Positions 45,566-53,846 of a DNA stretch of 64,000 bases are shown one piece after another. The notes beneath the pieces were generated by a model. It was not told the DNA's origin, did no database searches, and saw nothing but the letters and a program-made list of their open reading frames with translations. The DNA lies in NCBI GenBank assembly GCA_964408805.1, contig CAYPAV010000009.1, positions 1 through 64,000 of the forward strand, written 5' to 3'. The number at the start of each line of letters is the position of its first letter. Position 1 is the first letter of the stretch. The translations under genes and the position numbers were made by a program. Origin of the DNA: CAYPAV01 sp964408805. Its GTDB lineage: Bacteria > Pseudomonadota > Alphaproteobacteria > UBA8366.

Positions 45566-46717
45566 TTACCGAAAGGCCGCGAGACCGGTGAGCTCCCGGC
45601 CTTGGATCAGCGCCAGAATCTCGTTCGTGGCATCCGGAATGGGCAGCATTCGTACGTCGCGCAACAGTTTTTCGAGCCCGAGTTCGCGGCTAATGCCGAT
45701 CGCGCCGTGGACATGGATTGCAAGGTTGATCGCCTCCTCGCAGGCGGTGGTGGAATATCTTTTTGCCATCGCGGAAGTGCCATTCGGCCGGTCGCCCTTG
45801 TCCACTTGTTCAAGTGCGTAGTAGCAGAGCAGGCGGCTGGTCATGACCTTGGTCTCGATATCGGCGAGGCGTTCCTGAATGAGCTGATGGCCGCCGATTA
45901 CCTTGCCCCATTGCGAGCGCACGCCAGCATATTCGGTCGCCATCTGCAACGCCGTTTGCGCCAAATTAACGGCACCGAGACCGACCAGCGGGCGATTGCC
46001 GTTCCACGTCATGGCGAGGAGTCGAGCGGCATCTCCCGCCGAGCCGAGGGCGTTTGACTTCGGAACCCGGACATTGTCGTAAACGAGTTCACTGAGATGA
46101 CCTTGGCGAAACCCGAGTGTTTCGATCTCCTTGACTTCGAGACCGGGTCGGTCGAATTCGACGATAACCCGGCGCATCGCCACGCTACCGTCGAGTTGCA
46201 CCTCGCCGCAGGTCGTATTGATCAAGTCGGCGATACTGGCGTTGCTGCACCACATTTTGCGTCCGTTGATGACCAGTTCGTCGCCCTCCTCGACGACCCT
46301 GGTCTTGATCTCGCGCGGGTTGGAGCCGACATCGGGTTCGGTGGTCGCCGTGCAGCAAATTTCGGTACCGGCGAAGAGGCCGGGAAAGAATTTCTCTTTT
46401 TGTTCCGGCGTTGCCTCGTACCACATACGCGCGATGGTACATTCGTGACCCATCACGGCGAGGCCGAGGATCGGGTGCATCTGTTCGTAGATGAGGCCGT
46501 AATTCAGCATGCCGAGGCCCGAGCCGCCCTCGCTCTCCGGTAGTCGCGGCGCCATCAAGCCCATGTTCTTGAAGTGCCCGAAAATTTCCAGCATGGCCGA
46601 CTTCGGCAGTGAGGTGTCGGGATCGTGCGCGTCGGTGATCGGTTGAACGTCACGCTCGATCATCTGGCGGGCGGAGTCCTGGATCAGCTGCTGCTCCGTC
46701 GAAAGTTCGAAATCCAT
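45566..46717 (-). CDS. Acyl-CoA dehydrogenase with an altered catalytic-Glu region
   Basis: Acyl-CoA dehydrogenase-like protein of 383 residues. It shows ICCTATTEPDVGSNPR (FAD loop), GRKMWCSNASIADL and the C-terminal helix. At the position of the usual YEGTSEI it reads PDATNEI, so the usual catalytic Glu is Asp or lies elsewhere. ATG at 46717 follows AGGAGGG; the frame open further upstream is antisense to the SDR. It is 18 bases upstream of the tandem CoA-transferase on the same strand, so it likely oxidises the CoA ester made by that enzyme. Confidence 0.85.
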   Translation of the reverse strand: MDFELSTEQQLIQDSARQMIERDVQPITDAHDPDTSLPKSAMLEIFGHFKNMGLMAPRLPESEGGSGLGMLNYGLIYEQMHPILGLAVMGHECTIARMWYEATPEQKEKFFPGLFAGTEICCTATTEPDVGSNPREIKTRVVEEGDELVINGRKMWCSNASIADLINTTCGEVQLDGSVAMRRVIVEFDRPGLEVKEIETLGFRQGHLSELVYDNVRVPKSNALGSAGDAARLLAMTWNGNRPLVGLGAVNLAQTALQMATEYAGVRSQWGKVIGGHQLIQERLADIETKVMTSRLLCYYALEQVDKGDRPNGTSAMAKRYSTTACEEAINLAIHVHGAIGISRELGLEKLLRDVRMLPIPDATNEILALIQGRELTGLAAFR

Positions 46718-46728
46718 TTCATGCCCTC

Positions 46729-47517
46729 CTAAACCATCGAGAAGCCGCCGTTGATGCTCAGCACCTGTCCGGTCACCCAGGAGGCCTGCTCGCTGCAGAG
46801 ATAGGTGATACCCGAGGCGATATCGTCGGGTTCGCCGAGGCGGCGTGTCGGATACATGCGAAGGACGGCCTGCTGCCTCTTGGCGTAGCGTTCCTCGCCG
46901 ATGGCCTCTTGGATTTCCTTCTCGCGACCTTGCCGGAGTTCGGTGTCGGTGGCGCCCGGCGAAATCACGTTGATGGTGACGCCCGAGCGTCCGACTTCCT
47001 GCGCCACCGATTTGCAGAGCGCGATGACCCCGCCCTTGGCGGCGGCATAGTAGGAATGGCGGGCCTGGCCGACGCGAGCTGCATCCGAGGCAAGACAGAC
47101 GACCCGTCCGTGGCCGCGCTCGGTCATGCCCGGCAATACCGCGTGGATCAGGTTCATCGATCCGTAGAGGCAGATGTCGATCATCCGATGCCAGTCCTCC
47201 GGCGTCGATTCCATGAAGGTTTTGTCGTCGACGATCGCAGCGGTGTTGATCATCATATCGACGGGGCCGAGTGCCTGCTCCGTCTCCGCGACCAAGCTTG
47301 TGACTTGATCCATCTGTGTGATGTCGCAGGTGGTGCCGAGCGCTTCCGCCCCCGTTTCCTTCTTGAGGCGGGCCGCCGCATCCTTTGCGCGATCGGGCGC
47401 CACGTCGGCGAGCGCGACCTTGGCACCCGCACTGGCCAAAATGACGCCGGCCGCATAGCCGATGCCACGCCCGCCGCCCGGTATCAGCGCCGTCTTGCCG
47501 TGAAATCCTTGATCCAC
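46729..47517 (-). CDS. Short-chain dehydrogenase/reductase
   Basis: SDR of 262 residues. The cofactor loop reads IPGGGRGIGYAAG, with Pro where Thr is usual. The catalytic Tyr-x3-Lys is in HSYYAAAKGGV and the C-terminus is WVTGQVLSINGGFSMV. The start is GTG at 47517 with AAGGAT upstream. The acyl-CoA dehydrogenase gene follows 11 bases later in the same operon. It probably acts on a 3-hydroxyacyl-CoA or similar intermediate; this is inference. Confidence 0.85.
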   Translation of the reverse strand: MDQGFHGKTALIPGGGRGIGYAAGVILASAGAKVALADVAPDRAKDAAARLKKETGAEALGTTCDITQMDQVTSLVAETEQALGPVDMMINTAAIVDDKTFMESTPEDWHRMIDICLYGSMNLIHAVLPGMTERGHGRVVCLASDAARVGQARHSYYAAAKGGVIALCKSVAQEVGRSGVTINVISPGATDTELRQGREKEIQEAIGEERYAKRQQAVLRMYPTRRLGEPDDIASGITYLCSEQASWVTGQVLSINGGFSMV

Positions 47518-47539
47518 GTTCTATATCCTTTCGTAAGCG

Positions 47540-47558
47540 CGCCGCCCCATGGGCGGCG
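47540..47558. repeat. GC-rich perfect inverted repeat between divergent genes
   Basis: An 8-base inverted repeat with a 3-base centre (CGCCGCCC, CAT, GGGCGGCG) lies between the divergent SDR and alpha/beta-hydrolase genes. It could be an operator or a leader hairpin. No T-run follows, so a terminator is unlikely. Confidence 0.4.
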
Positions 47559-47627
47559 TTCCGTCGATGAGGTTTTGCGGCCAAATCGTGCGGTCCGCAT
47601 GATAAGAGACTTAGGAGTTTCGCGCCC

Positions 47628-48455
47628 TTGGACCAGAAGCGACTCCCCGAAGGTTGGGACAAGGAACGGGCCCTCACGGAAGGCGTCGAACTTCACGTCA
47701 GGCGGGTCGGGTCCGGCCATCCGCTGTTGCTGCTTCATGGTGGGATGGGATCCTGGACCCATTGGCGCCGGAATATCGATGTCCTTGCCGAGCATTTCGA
47801 GGTTCGTGCCATCGATGCGCCGAGCCACGGCGATTCCGATCCGGTCGACTACGATCTCGATCATGTCGATTACCTCGATATCGCCGAGGCGTCGATCCGG
47901 CGCATCGTCAAGGATGACGAGAGCTTCAGTATCGCCGGGTTTTCATTCGGTGCCGCGATCGGCGGCGCGATGGCGGTGCGGTTTAGCGATCGACTGCGGG
48001 CGATTTCGGTGGTCGGTCCCGGCGGATTCTCCAAGAAAGGCCGGCCGCAGCTTCCCTTCATGAGCTACAAGGCCGCGCGTGGCAAACCGGACCTTATGCG
48101 CCGAACACTCAAGAATAATCTTATGGCGCTAATGGTGACCCGCGAGGAATGCATCACTGACCAGGTTCTCGACGATCAGGACGCGAATGTCGAACGCGCC
48201 CGTTTCGACAGTCGCAAAGTCAGCGGCCAGCCGAGCCTGGCGATCGACCTCGGCAAGGCCGGTCGGCCGGCGCAGCTGATCTATGGCGAACACGACGTGA
48301 CGGCGTTTCCGTCTATCGAGGATCGCGCCGGCATGATCCGTGAGCACCTACCCGACTTGAACCTACATGTCTTGAAGAACGCGGGGCACTGGGTCATGCA
48401 CGAAGCGGCCGATGAAGTGAACCGACTCATTATCGATTTTCACGGCAAGGATTGA
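47628..48455 (+). CDS. Alpha/beta-hydrolase
   Basis: Alpha/beta-hydrolase-fold protein of 275 residues. It shows the oxyanion LLLLHGGMGSW, the nucleophile elbow GFSFGAA, and a late catalytic His in LKNAGHWVMHEAADEV. The start is a TTG at 47628 with AGGAG about 10 bases upstream; no ATG is near. It is divergent from the SDR and leads a plus-strand run with enoyl-CoA hydratase, CoA-transferase and PrpD-like genes. It could be a thioesterase or C-C hydrolase; the substrate is open. Confidence 0.8.
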   Translation: MDQKRLPEGWDKERALTEGVELHVRRVGSGHPLLLLHGGMGSWTHWRRNIDVLAEHFEVRAIDAPSHGDSDPVDYDLDHVDYLDIAEASIRRIVKDDESFSIAGFSFGAAIGGAMAVRFSDRLRAISVVGPGGFSKKGRPQLPFMSYKAARGKPDLMRRTLKNNLMALMVTREECITDQVLDDQDANVERARFDSRKVSGQPSLAIDLGKAGRPAQLIYGEHDVTAFPSIEDRAGMIREHLPDLNLHVLKNAGHWVMHEAADEVNRLIIDFHGKD

Positions 48456-48485
48456 TCCCCGACCCCTGCCGACAAGGAGAATGAC

Positions 48486-49268
48486 ATGGCATATGAAAAC
48501 ATCATCACCGAAAAGGAAGGTGCCGCCTACATCATCACCTTCAATCGCCCGAAGCGACGAAACGCAATCAGCGTCGCCACAATGCATGAAATCGCCGCCG
48601 CATTGGCGGAGGCTGATGCGGACGGCGAGGTGCGCGGGATCATCGTCACCGGCGGTCAGGACTTCTTTTCCGCCGGCGCCGATCTGAATGAGGCGATGGC
48701 CCTCGACGGTCCGAAGGATACGTACGACTTCATCGGCGAATGGCGGAAACTCGAATTCGCGCTCGAAAACACCGACAAGCCGATCATCGCCGCCATCGAG
48801 GGGTTCTGCATGACCGGCGGATGCGAATTTATTCTGGCCTGCGACATCCGGGTCGCTGGCAAGGGATCGAGTTTCGCGATCACCAGTTCGCGGATCGGTA
48901 CGGTCGCGGGTGCCGGCGGTACGCAGCGCCTGCCGCGCCTCGTCGGCATGGGGAAGGCGCTCGAGATCATGTTCGCGGGCGATCCCATCGACGATGAAGA
49001 GGCCGAACGGATCGGGCTCATCAATCACTTGGTGGAGACGGGCGGCGCACTGGCGAAGGCGAAGGAGATGGTCAAGGTCTACGAGGGGCGGGCACCCCTC
49101 AGCCTCGCTTGGATCAAGCGCGTGGTCTATAGCGGCATGCAGATGGACCTGACCTCGGCGCTCCAATACGAGCGCTTCATCGTCAGCACGATCTACGAAA
49201 CCAAGGACCGCAAGGAGGGCATCGGCGCCTTCCTCGAGAAGCGGACCGCGGAATTCAAGGGGGAATAG
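48486..49268 (+). CDS. Enoyl-CoA hydratase/isomerase family protein
   Basis: Crotonase-fold protein of 260 residues. It shows FNRPKRRNAISVATMHEI, FFSAGADLNEA (first oxyanion NH) and IEGFCMTGGCEFILACDIRVA (second), then TVAGAGGTQRLPRLVG. The residue pair after AGG suggests hydratase or isomerase, but the exact reaction is not fixed. ATG at 48486 follows AAGGAG. It is the second gene of a four-gene run, 30 bases after the hydrolase, with the CoA-transferase 6 bases later. Confidence 0.88.
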   Translation: MAYENIITEKEGAAYIITFNRPKRRNAISVATMHEIAAALAEADADGEVRGIIVTGGQDFFSAGADLNEAMALDGPKDTYDFIGEWRKLEFALENTDKPIIAAIEGFCMTGGCEFILACDIRVAGKGSSFAITSSRIGTVAGAGGTQRLPRLVGMGKALEIMFAGDPIDDEEAERIGLINHLVETGGALAKAKEMVKVYEGRAPLSLAWIKRVVYSGMQMDLTSALQYERFIVSTIYETKDRKEGIGAFLEKRTAEFKGE

Positions 49269-49274
49269 CACCCG

Positions 49275-50519
49275 ATGACGAACACGAACGAGCCAGGCGG
49301 CGAAGGCCCGGCCCCGGCGATGGTGATGTCCGGGCTCAAGGTTGTGGATTTCAGCCGCCTGCTGCCGGGGCCTTGGTGCACGCAGATGATGGCGGATTTT
49401 GGCGCCGACGTGATCAAGGTGGAGCAGCCCGGCATCGGGGATGGCAGCCGGCACAATCCGCCCCACTACAAGAAGAACAGTGTCTATTACAACAGCGTGA
49501 ACCGAAACAAGCGGGGGATCGCGCTCGACCTCTCGAAATCGGAGGGGCGGCAGGTCGCGCATCGGCTGATCGCCGACGCGGATGTCGTTCTCGAATCCTA
49601 TCGCGTCGGCGTGGTGGAAAAGCTGGAGATCGATTATGCCACCGCGAAACGTCTGAATGAGCGTGTAATTTACTGTTCGATCTCGGGCTTTGGACAGGAC
49701 GGCCCGCTGGCGCCGATCCCGGGGCATGATCTGGTGATCCAGGCGGTGACCGGGATCATCGGGGTCAATCTGGAACGCGGCGAGGCGGTGCCGCCGGTGC
49801 CGGCTTTTCAGGCGGGCGACTACGCCGCGGGCGCGCTCGCTCTGATCGGTATTATGGTGGCGTTGATGCGGCGCGGGCAAACCGGAGAGGGGCGGTATAT
49901 CGACTGCTCGATGTTCGACGGTCTTTTTTCGATGGCGAATATCGCACTGAGTGCCGGCATGGCGCGCGATGTCGGCTTCAGCGGTTTGCCGCAGATGGAA
50001 TCCTGGGGCGGCAATCCGCGCTATAATCATTACGCGACCAAGGACGGCAAGGCCGTGGCGATCTCGCTATTGGAGGCCAAGCTCTGGCGCGAGTTCTGCG
50101 AGATCGTCGGACGCCAGGATCTGGTCGACGAAAACGAAAGCCCGGCCGACCGACATACCACCCACGGCGATCGGGGAAAGGTCTACGAGGAGACCCTGAC
50201 GGCGTATTGTGGCGCGCGTACGCGCGATGAGATCGTCGAGGAATTGACCGCGATCGGGGCACCTATTTGTCCGATCTACACGCCTCAGGAGGCGGTGGTC
50301 GGCGAGCATGCACGCCACCGCGGATTGATCGAATATGTCGACACGCCGAAGGAAGGCCGAATCCCGCAGATCGGGAATCCTCTGGCGGGGATGGGTCTTT
50401 CCGACAGCAAGAGGCGCCACGCGCCGGATCTTGGAGAGGATAGCGATGCCATCCTCGAAGGGTTAAACTTCTCGAGCGAGGAGATCGCGCAATTTAAGCA
50501 ATCGGGAGCACTCGGATGA
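49275..50519 (+). CDS. CaiB/BaiF CoA-transferase
   Basis: Class III CoA-transferase of 414 residues. It shows VVDFSRLLPGPWCTQMMADFGADVIKVEQPG at the N-terminus and a catalytic Asp region in EGRYIDCSMFDGLFSM. The sequence NPRYNHYATKDGKAVAI is another family mark. It moves CoA between carboxylic acids and starts the activation of the pathway acid. Its stop overlaps the start of the PrpD-like gene (ATGA at 50516-50519). The tandem CoA-transferase on the opposite strand is a separate unit. Confidence 0.88.
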   Translation: MTNTNEPGGEGPAPAMVMSGLKVVDFSRLLPGPWCTQMMADFGADVIKVEQPGIGDGSRHNPPHYKKNSVYYNSVNRNKRGIALDLSKSEGRQVAHRLIADADVVLESYRVGVVEKLEIDYATAKRLNERVIYCSISGFGQDGPLAPIPGHDLVIQAVTGIIGVNLERGEAVPPVPAFQAGDYAAGALALIGIMVALMRRGQTGEGRYIDCSMFDGLFSMANIALSAGMARDVGFSGLPQMESWGGNPRYNHYATKDGKAVAISLLEAKLWREFCEIVGRQDLVDENESPADRHTTHGDRGKVYEETLTAYCGARTRDEIVEELTAIGAPICPIYTPQEAVVGEHARHRGLIEYVDTPKEGRIPQIGNPLAGMGLSDSKRRHAPDLGEDSDAILEGLNFSSEEIAQFKQSGALG

Positions 50520-51853
50520 ACACCGCCACGCATAACGCGACGGAAACGGCCCGCTTCATCGGCGCGGCCAAGGGACGCAACTATCCCCGCGAGATCATCG
50601 ACGCGGCCAAGCAGTGTCTGGTCGATTGGTGCGGGGTGGCGCTCGGCGGCAAGGATCAAGGGGCCGCGGTCGCGGTCCGGGGGGTGGCCCAAAATTGGGG
50701 TACGAATGGAAATGCGCTGGTGCTGCGCGGCGGCCGCACGGCGCCGGCGGCCGCGGCCTTAATCAATGGGACGATGGCGCATTGTCTCGATTATGACGAC
50801 ACCCATGTGGGTGCCACGACGCATATCGGCGGCCCGACGATCGCCGCGGCACTTGCGGTCGGCACGCATCGGGAAGCCTCCGAGCAGGAGATCCTTTCCG
50901 CCATCATTTCCGGTTTCGAGGTGGCGGCGCGTCTTGGCAATGGTGTTGGCCAGGAAGCCAACATTCGCGGGTTTCACGCGACCGGAATCTTCGGGTGCTT
51001 CGGTGCCACGGCGGCGGCGAGCGTTCTTTACGGTCTCGATGAGACGCGCATACGCAACGCCTTCGGCGCGGCGGCAACGCAGACCGGCGGGCTCACCGAT
51101 TCTTTCGGCACCATGTCGAAGCCGTTTCATGCCGGGAAAGCGGCGCTGAACGGGGTTCTCGCGGCCGAGCTTGCGGGCGAAGGGTTCGAATCGAAAGAGG
51201 ATTTGTTGGAACCGGACCAGGGTCTGTCCGCTGCACTGTTCCAGGACGGCGGTGCCTCGATCGGGAAGCTCGAATACGCCGAAGGCTGGGAGATTACCCG
51301 GAATACGTTCAAGCCCTATGCGGCCTGTCTGTTGACGCATCCGCTGATCGACGCCGCCCGGAGCCTCGCGGATAAGGTCGATGTCGACGCAATCGAATCC
51401 GTCGAGGCGGTGGTCAGTCCCTTCGCGATCAAGCTGGCCGGAAAACCCGATCCGCGCTCGCCGCTCGAGGGCAAGTTCAGCCTGGCCTACTGCGCGGCAC
51501 TGAGTTTGAACGGGCATCTCGCCAGCGAACGCGACTTCGCGGACGACCGCTTGGCCGACCCGAAAATTCGCAGGGTCCTGGAACGGGTCGAACCGCGGCC
51601 GACCGACGATATGGCGATGACCGCGGCGCGGATCGTGGTCCATACTGCCGACGGCGGTCGGTTGGACGCGGACGTTCCATTGGCGCTCGGCAATCCGGGA
51701 AATCCGATGAGTTGGGACGATATGTGGCGAAAATTCGAGCCGCTGGCGACACCCGCCGTCGGCGACCGGGCGCGGGAACTCTTCGACCTCTTGCGCGAGT
51801 TCGACGAACCCGGCAGCCTCGTGCGGTTCGAGGAACTGCTCGGCGAAAATTAA
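50516..51853 (+). CDS. MmgE/PrpD family protein
   Basis: MmgE/PrpD-like protein of 445 residues, the second in this window. It shows GTMAHCLDYDDTHVGATTHIGGPTIAAALAV and GFHATGIFGCFGATAAASVL, with DSFGTMSKPFHAGKAALNG, which is characteristic. The ATG overlaps the stop of the CoA-transferase. It probably acts as a hydratase or isomerase on a CoA-linked or free acid, but this family includes proteins of unknown activity. A strong hairpin lies 5 bases after the TAA. Confidence 0.85.
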   Translation: MNTATHNATETARFIGAAKGRNYPREIIDAAKQCLVDWCGVALGGKDQGAAVAVRGVAQNWGTNGNALVLRGGRTAPAAAALINGTMAHCLDYDDTHVGATTHIGGPTIAAALAVGTHREASEQEILSAIISGFEVAARLGNGVGQEANIRGFHATGIFGCFGATAAASVLYGLDETRIRNAFGAAATQTGGLTDSFGTMSKPFHAGKAALNGVLAAELAGEGFESKEDLLEPDQGLSAALFQDGGASIGKLEYAEGWEITRNTFKPYAACLLTHPLIDAARSLADKVDVDAIESVEAVVSPFAIKLAGKPDPRSPLEGKFSLAYCAALSLNGHLASERDFADDRLADPKIRRVLERVEPRPTDDMAMTAARIVVHTADGGRLDADVPLALGNPGNPMSWDDMWRKFEPLATPAVGDRARELFDLLREFDEPGSLVRFEELLGEN

Positions 51854-51857
51854 AAGA

Positions 51858-51886
51858 AACGGGCGGGACCAAATGTCCCGCCCGTT
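51858..51886 (-). terminator. Strong hairpin between convergent genes
   Basis: AACGGGCGGGAC (51858-51869) pairs perfectly with GTCCCGCCCGTT (51875-51886), a 12-pair stem with a 5-base loop. On the minus strand it is followed by TCTTTTAATTTT, so it terminates the acetolactate-synthase-like gene. It also lies just after the PrpD-like stop on the plus strand, where no T-run follows. Confidence 0.85.
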
Positions 51887-51910
51887 GAACTCAGAAGTCG
51901 CTTTGCGCGA

Positions 51911-53575
51911 TCAGATTTGAACTTGGATGTTACCAAGCCGCGCGGTCAATTTTGTGTTTTCGCCATAGTCGACCGGCACGGCGATCAAGGCCGGGCCTTC
52001 CTGTTGAAAAGCCTCCTCGAGCGCCGGCGTCAACTGATCGGTCGAGGTGATCTCGCATCCCCACATGCCGTAGCTGTCGGCCAGCTTCGCGAAGTCGGGA
52101 TTGCCGAAGGCGAGATCGGAATGTTTGCCGTCGAAGGAATCCTGCTGCTTCCATTTAATGAGGCCGTACTCACCGTCGACCCAGACCATGGCAACGACGT
52201 TGACCTTGCGGCGAACCGCGGTCTCCAACTCCTGGACATTCATCGCGAAGCCGGCGTCGCCGCTGATCGACAAGACCTTCCGATCGGGCATCGCCATCTT
52301 CGCGCCGATCGATCCCGGCATGGCGAATCCCATGGTGCAGAAGCCGTTGGAAATAAGGCAGGTGTTCGGCTCCACGCATTGGTAGTAGCGGGAAATCCAC
52401 ATCTTATGTGCGCCGACATCCGACAAAAGAATATCTTCGTCGCCCAAGACCTGTCGAACATCCCAGAGGATCCGCTGCGGCTTGATTGGACAGGAATCGT
52501 CGTCCTTTTCGGCCGCGAAGTCATCGCTCAGGGTCTTCCGCAAATCGGCCCGAGTCGAGACGTCGAAGAGCGGCAGCTTGCCGGAGAAGCGTTTCTCGAC
52601 CTCTTCATTGAGCTGCCAGAGCGAGTCCGCGAGATCGCCGACAACTTCAACCGCTGGTAGATAATCCCGATCGACCTCGGCCGGCCAGAAATCCATGTGG
52701 ACGATATTCTTCGCGTCCTTGTTCGTTCGATTCCAGGCGGACGGCGAATACTCGACCAAATCATATCCGCAGGAAAGAATCAGATCGGCATTGTCGAAGG
52801 CGAGATTGTTGTAGTCGCCACTCCCTAACCCCATCGTGTATAGGCAATGCTCGTCATGCATCGAGATGGCGCCCTTGCCCATGAAGGTATTGACGACGCC
52901 GACGCCGAGATTGTGGGCCAGCCGCGAGAGCTGTGCTGCGGCGCGTTTTCGAATCGCACCATTGCCCGCCAGGATAATTGGATTTTTCGCTTCCGCGATG
53001 AGGTCCGCCGCCATCGCGATCGCCTTGTGATCGGCACCCGGACGGCGCACTTTGGTCGGCGCCATCGGGGTGTCATTGACTTCCCGTTTGGCAACGTCTT
53101 CCGGTAGTTCGACGACGCAAAGACCGGGCTTCTCCGCCTCGGCGATCTTGAATGCCTTGCGCACGATTTCGGTGACGTTCTCCGGGGCGACGATGGTTTG
53201 GCACCATTTCGCGATCGGCTCGCACATCCGAATCGAGTCCATTATTTGATGACTCTCCTTGTGCAAGCGTTTCGTCGAGCCTTGGCCGATGATCGCGATC
53301 ACCGGTGCCCGGTCCATGTTCGCATCCGCGATTCCGGTGAGCAGGTTGGTCACCCCGGGTCCCAACGTACCGAGGCAAACGCCGGCCTTGCCGGTGAGCC
53401 GGCCGTGGGCATCCGCCATGAACGCCGCGGCCTGTTCGTGCCGGCAAAGCACGAAGTCGATTTTGCTGTCCAGCAAGGAGATCATGAAATCGGCGTTTTC
53501 CTCGCCGGGAACACCGTATATCCGCTCCACGCCTTCTTCCTCGAGACAGCGCACCATCAGATCTGAAGCCTTCAC
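51911..53575 (-). CDS. Acetolactate synthase-like thiamine diphosphate enzyme
   Basis: ThDP-dependent enzyme of 554 residues. The N-terminal domain has YGVPGEENADFM and the catalytic Glu in CRHEQAAAFMADAHGRLTG. The C-terminal ThDP-binding region is GDAGFAMNVQELETAVRRK then VDGEYGLI, so the standard GDG is GDA. It most resembles acetolactate synthase of the catabolic (AlsS-like) type, but oxalyl- or benzoylformate-type relatives cannot be excluded. No small regulatory subunit gene is adjacent. It is ended by the hairpin at 51858-51886. Confidence 0.85.
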   Translation of the reverse strand: MKASDLMVRCLEEEGVERIYGVPGEENADFMISLLDSKIDFVLCRHEQAAAFMADAHGRLTGKAGVCLGTLGPGVTNLLTGIADANMDRAPVIAIIGQGSTKRLHKESHQIMDSIRMCEPIAKWCQTIVAPENVTEIVRKAFKIAEAEKPGLCVVELPEDVAKREVNDTPMAPTKVRRPGADHKAIAMAADLIAEAKNPIILAGNGAIRKRAAAQLSRLAHNLGVGVVNTFMGKGAISMHDEHCLYTMGLGSGDYNNLAFDNADLILSCGYDLVEYSPSAWNRTNKDAKNIVHMDFWPAEVDRDYLPAVEVVGDLADSLWQLNEEVEKRFSGKLPLFDVSTRADLRKTLSDDFAAEKDDDSCPIKPQRILWDVRQVLGDEDILLSDVGAHKMWISRYYQCVEPNTCLISNGFCTMGFAMPGSIGAKMAMPDRKVLSISGDAGFAMNVQELETAVRRKVNVVAMVWVDGEYGLIKWKQQDSFDGKHSDLAFGNPDFAKLADSYGMWGCEITSTDQLTPALEEAFQQEGPALIAVPVDYGENTKLTARLGNIQVQI

Positions 53576-53761
53576 CTATCCCTCCATGGTTATAGGGGGC
53601 CGCGTTTTTTCCGGCCCATTTGTATTAAGTCTTATTCAAAGTATCGGTTGTGTGCGAGTCACATGCAACGAGAGATGTTCAGACGGGGGAATTGATGGGT
53701 CCTTCATGACGAATTTCGCCGCCAAGGGGGCCATATTCGACGGATCCGAAATTGTTATTTT

Positions 53762-53799
53762 TATAATAGGCGTAAAGAATTGCTTAGTAGTGGCAATTC
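53762..53799 (+). promoter_or_regulatory. -10 element and inverted repeat upstream of the TolC-like gene
   Basis: A perfect TATAAT is at 53762-53767 with no good -35 at 16-18 bases. Just downstream, GAATTGC (53777-53783) and GCAATTC (53793-53799) form a perfect 7-base inverted repeat with a 9-base spacer, right at the predicted start region. This looks like a repressor operator or leader hairpin for the secretion channel gene. Confidence 0.4.
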
Positions 53800-53846
53800 C
53801 TAATACTGATGTATATGTTTGAAGCCAATGTTCGACCGGCCGTCTG

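Noticed and set aside
46718..47677. N-terminal extension of the acyl-CoA dehydrogenase frame
   Set aside because: The upstream part is antisense-frame overlap of the SDR gene on the same strand and has no domain. AGGAGGG before the ATG at 46717 marks the real start.
48363..50030. Minus-strand frame of 555 residues opposite enoyl-CoA hydratase and CoA-transferase
   Set aside because: The plus strand has two clear enzyme genes with ribosome sites. The antisense frame is open only because of GC bias and has no family motif.
53650..53668. TGTG...CACA sequence resembling a CRP site upstream of the TolC-like gene
   Set aside because: The spacing is seven bases between TGTG and CACA rather than eight, so it does not match the CRP consensus.
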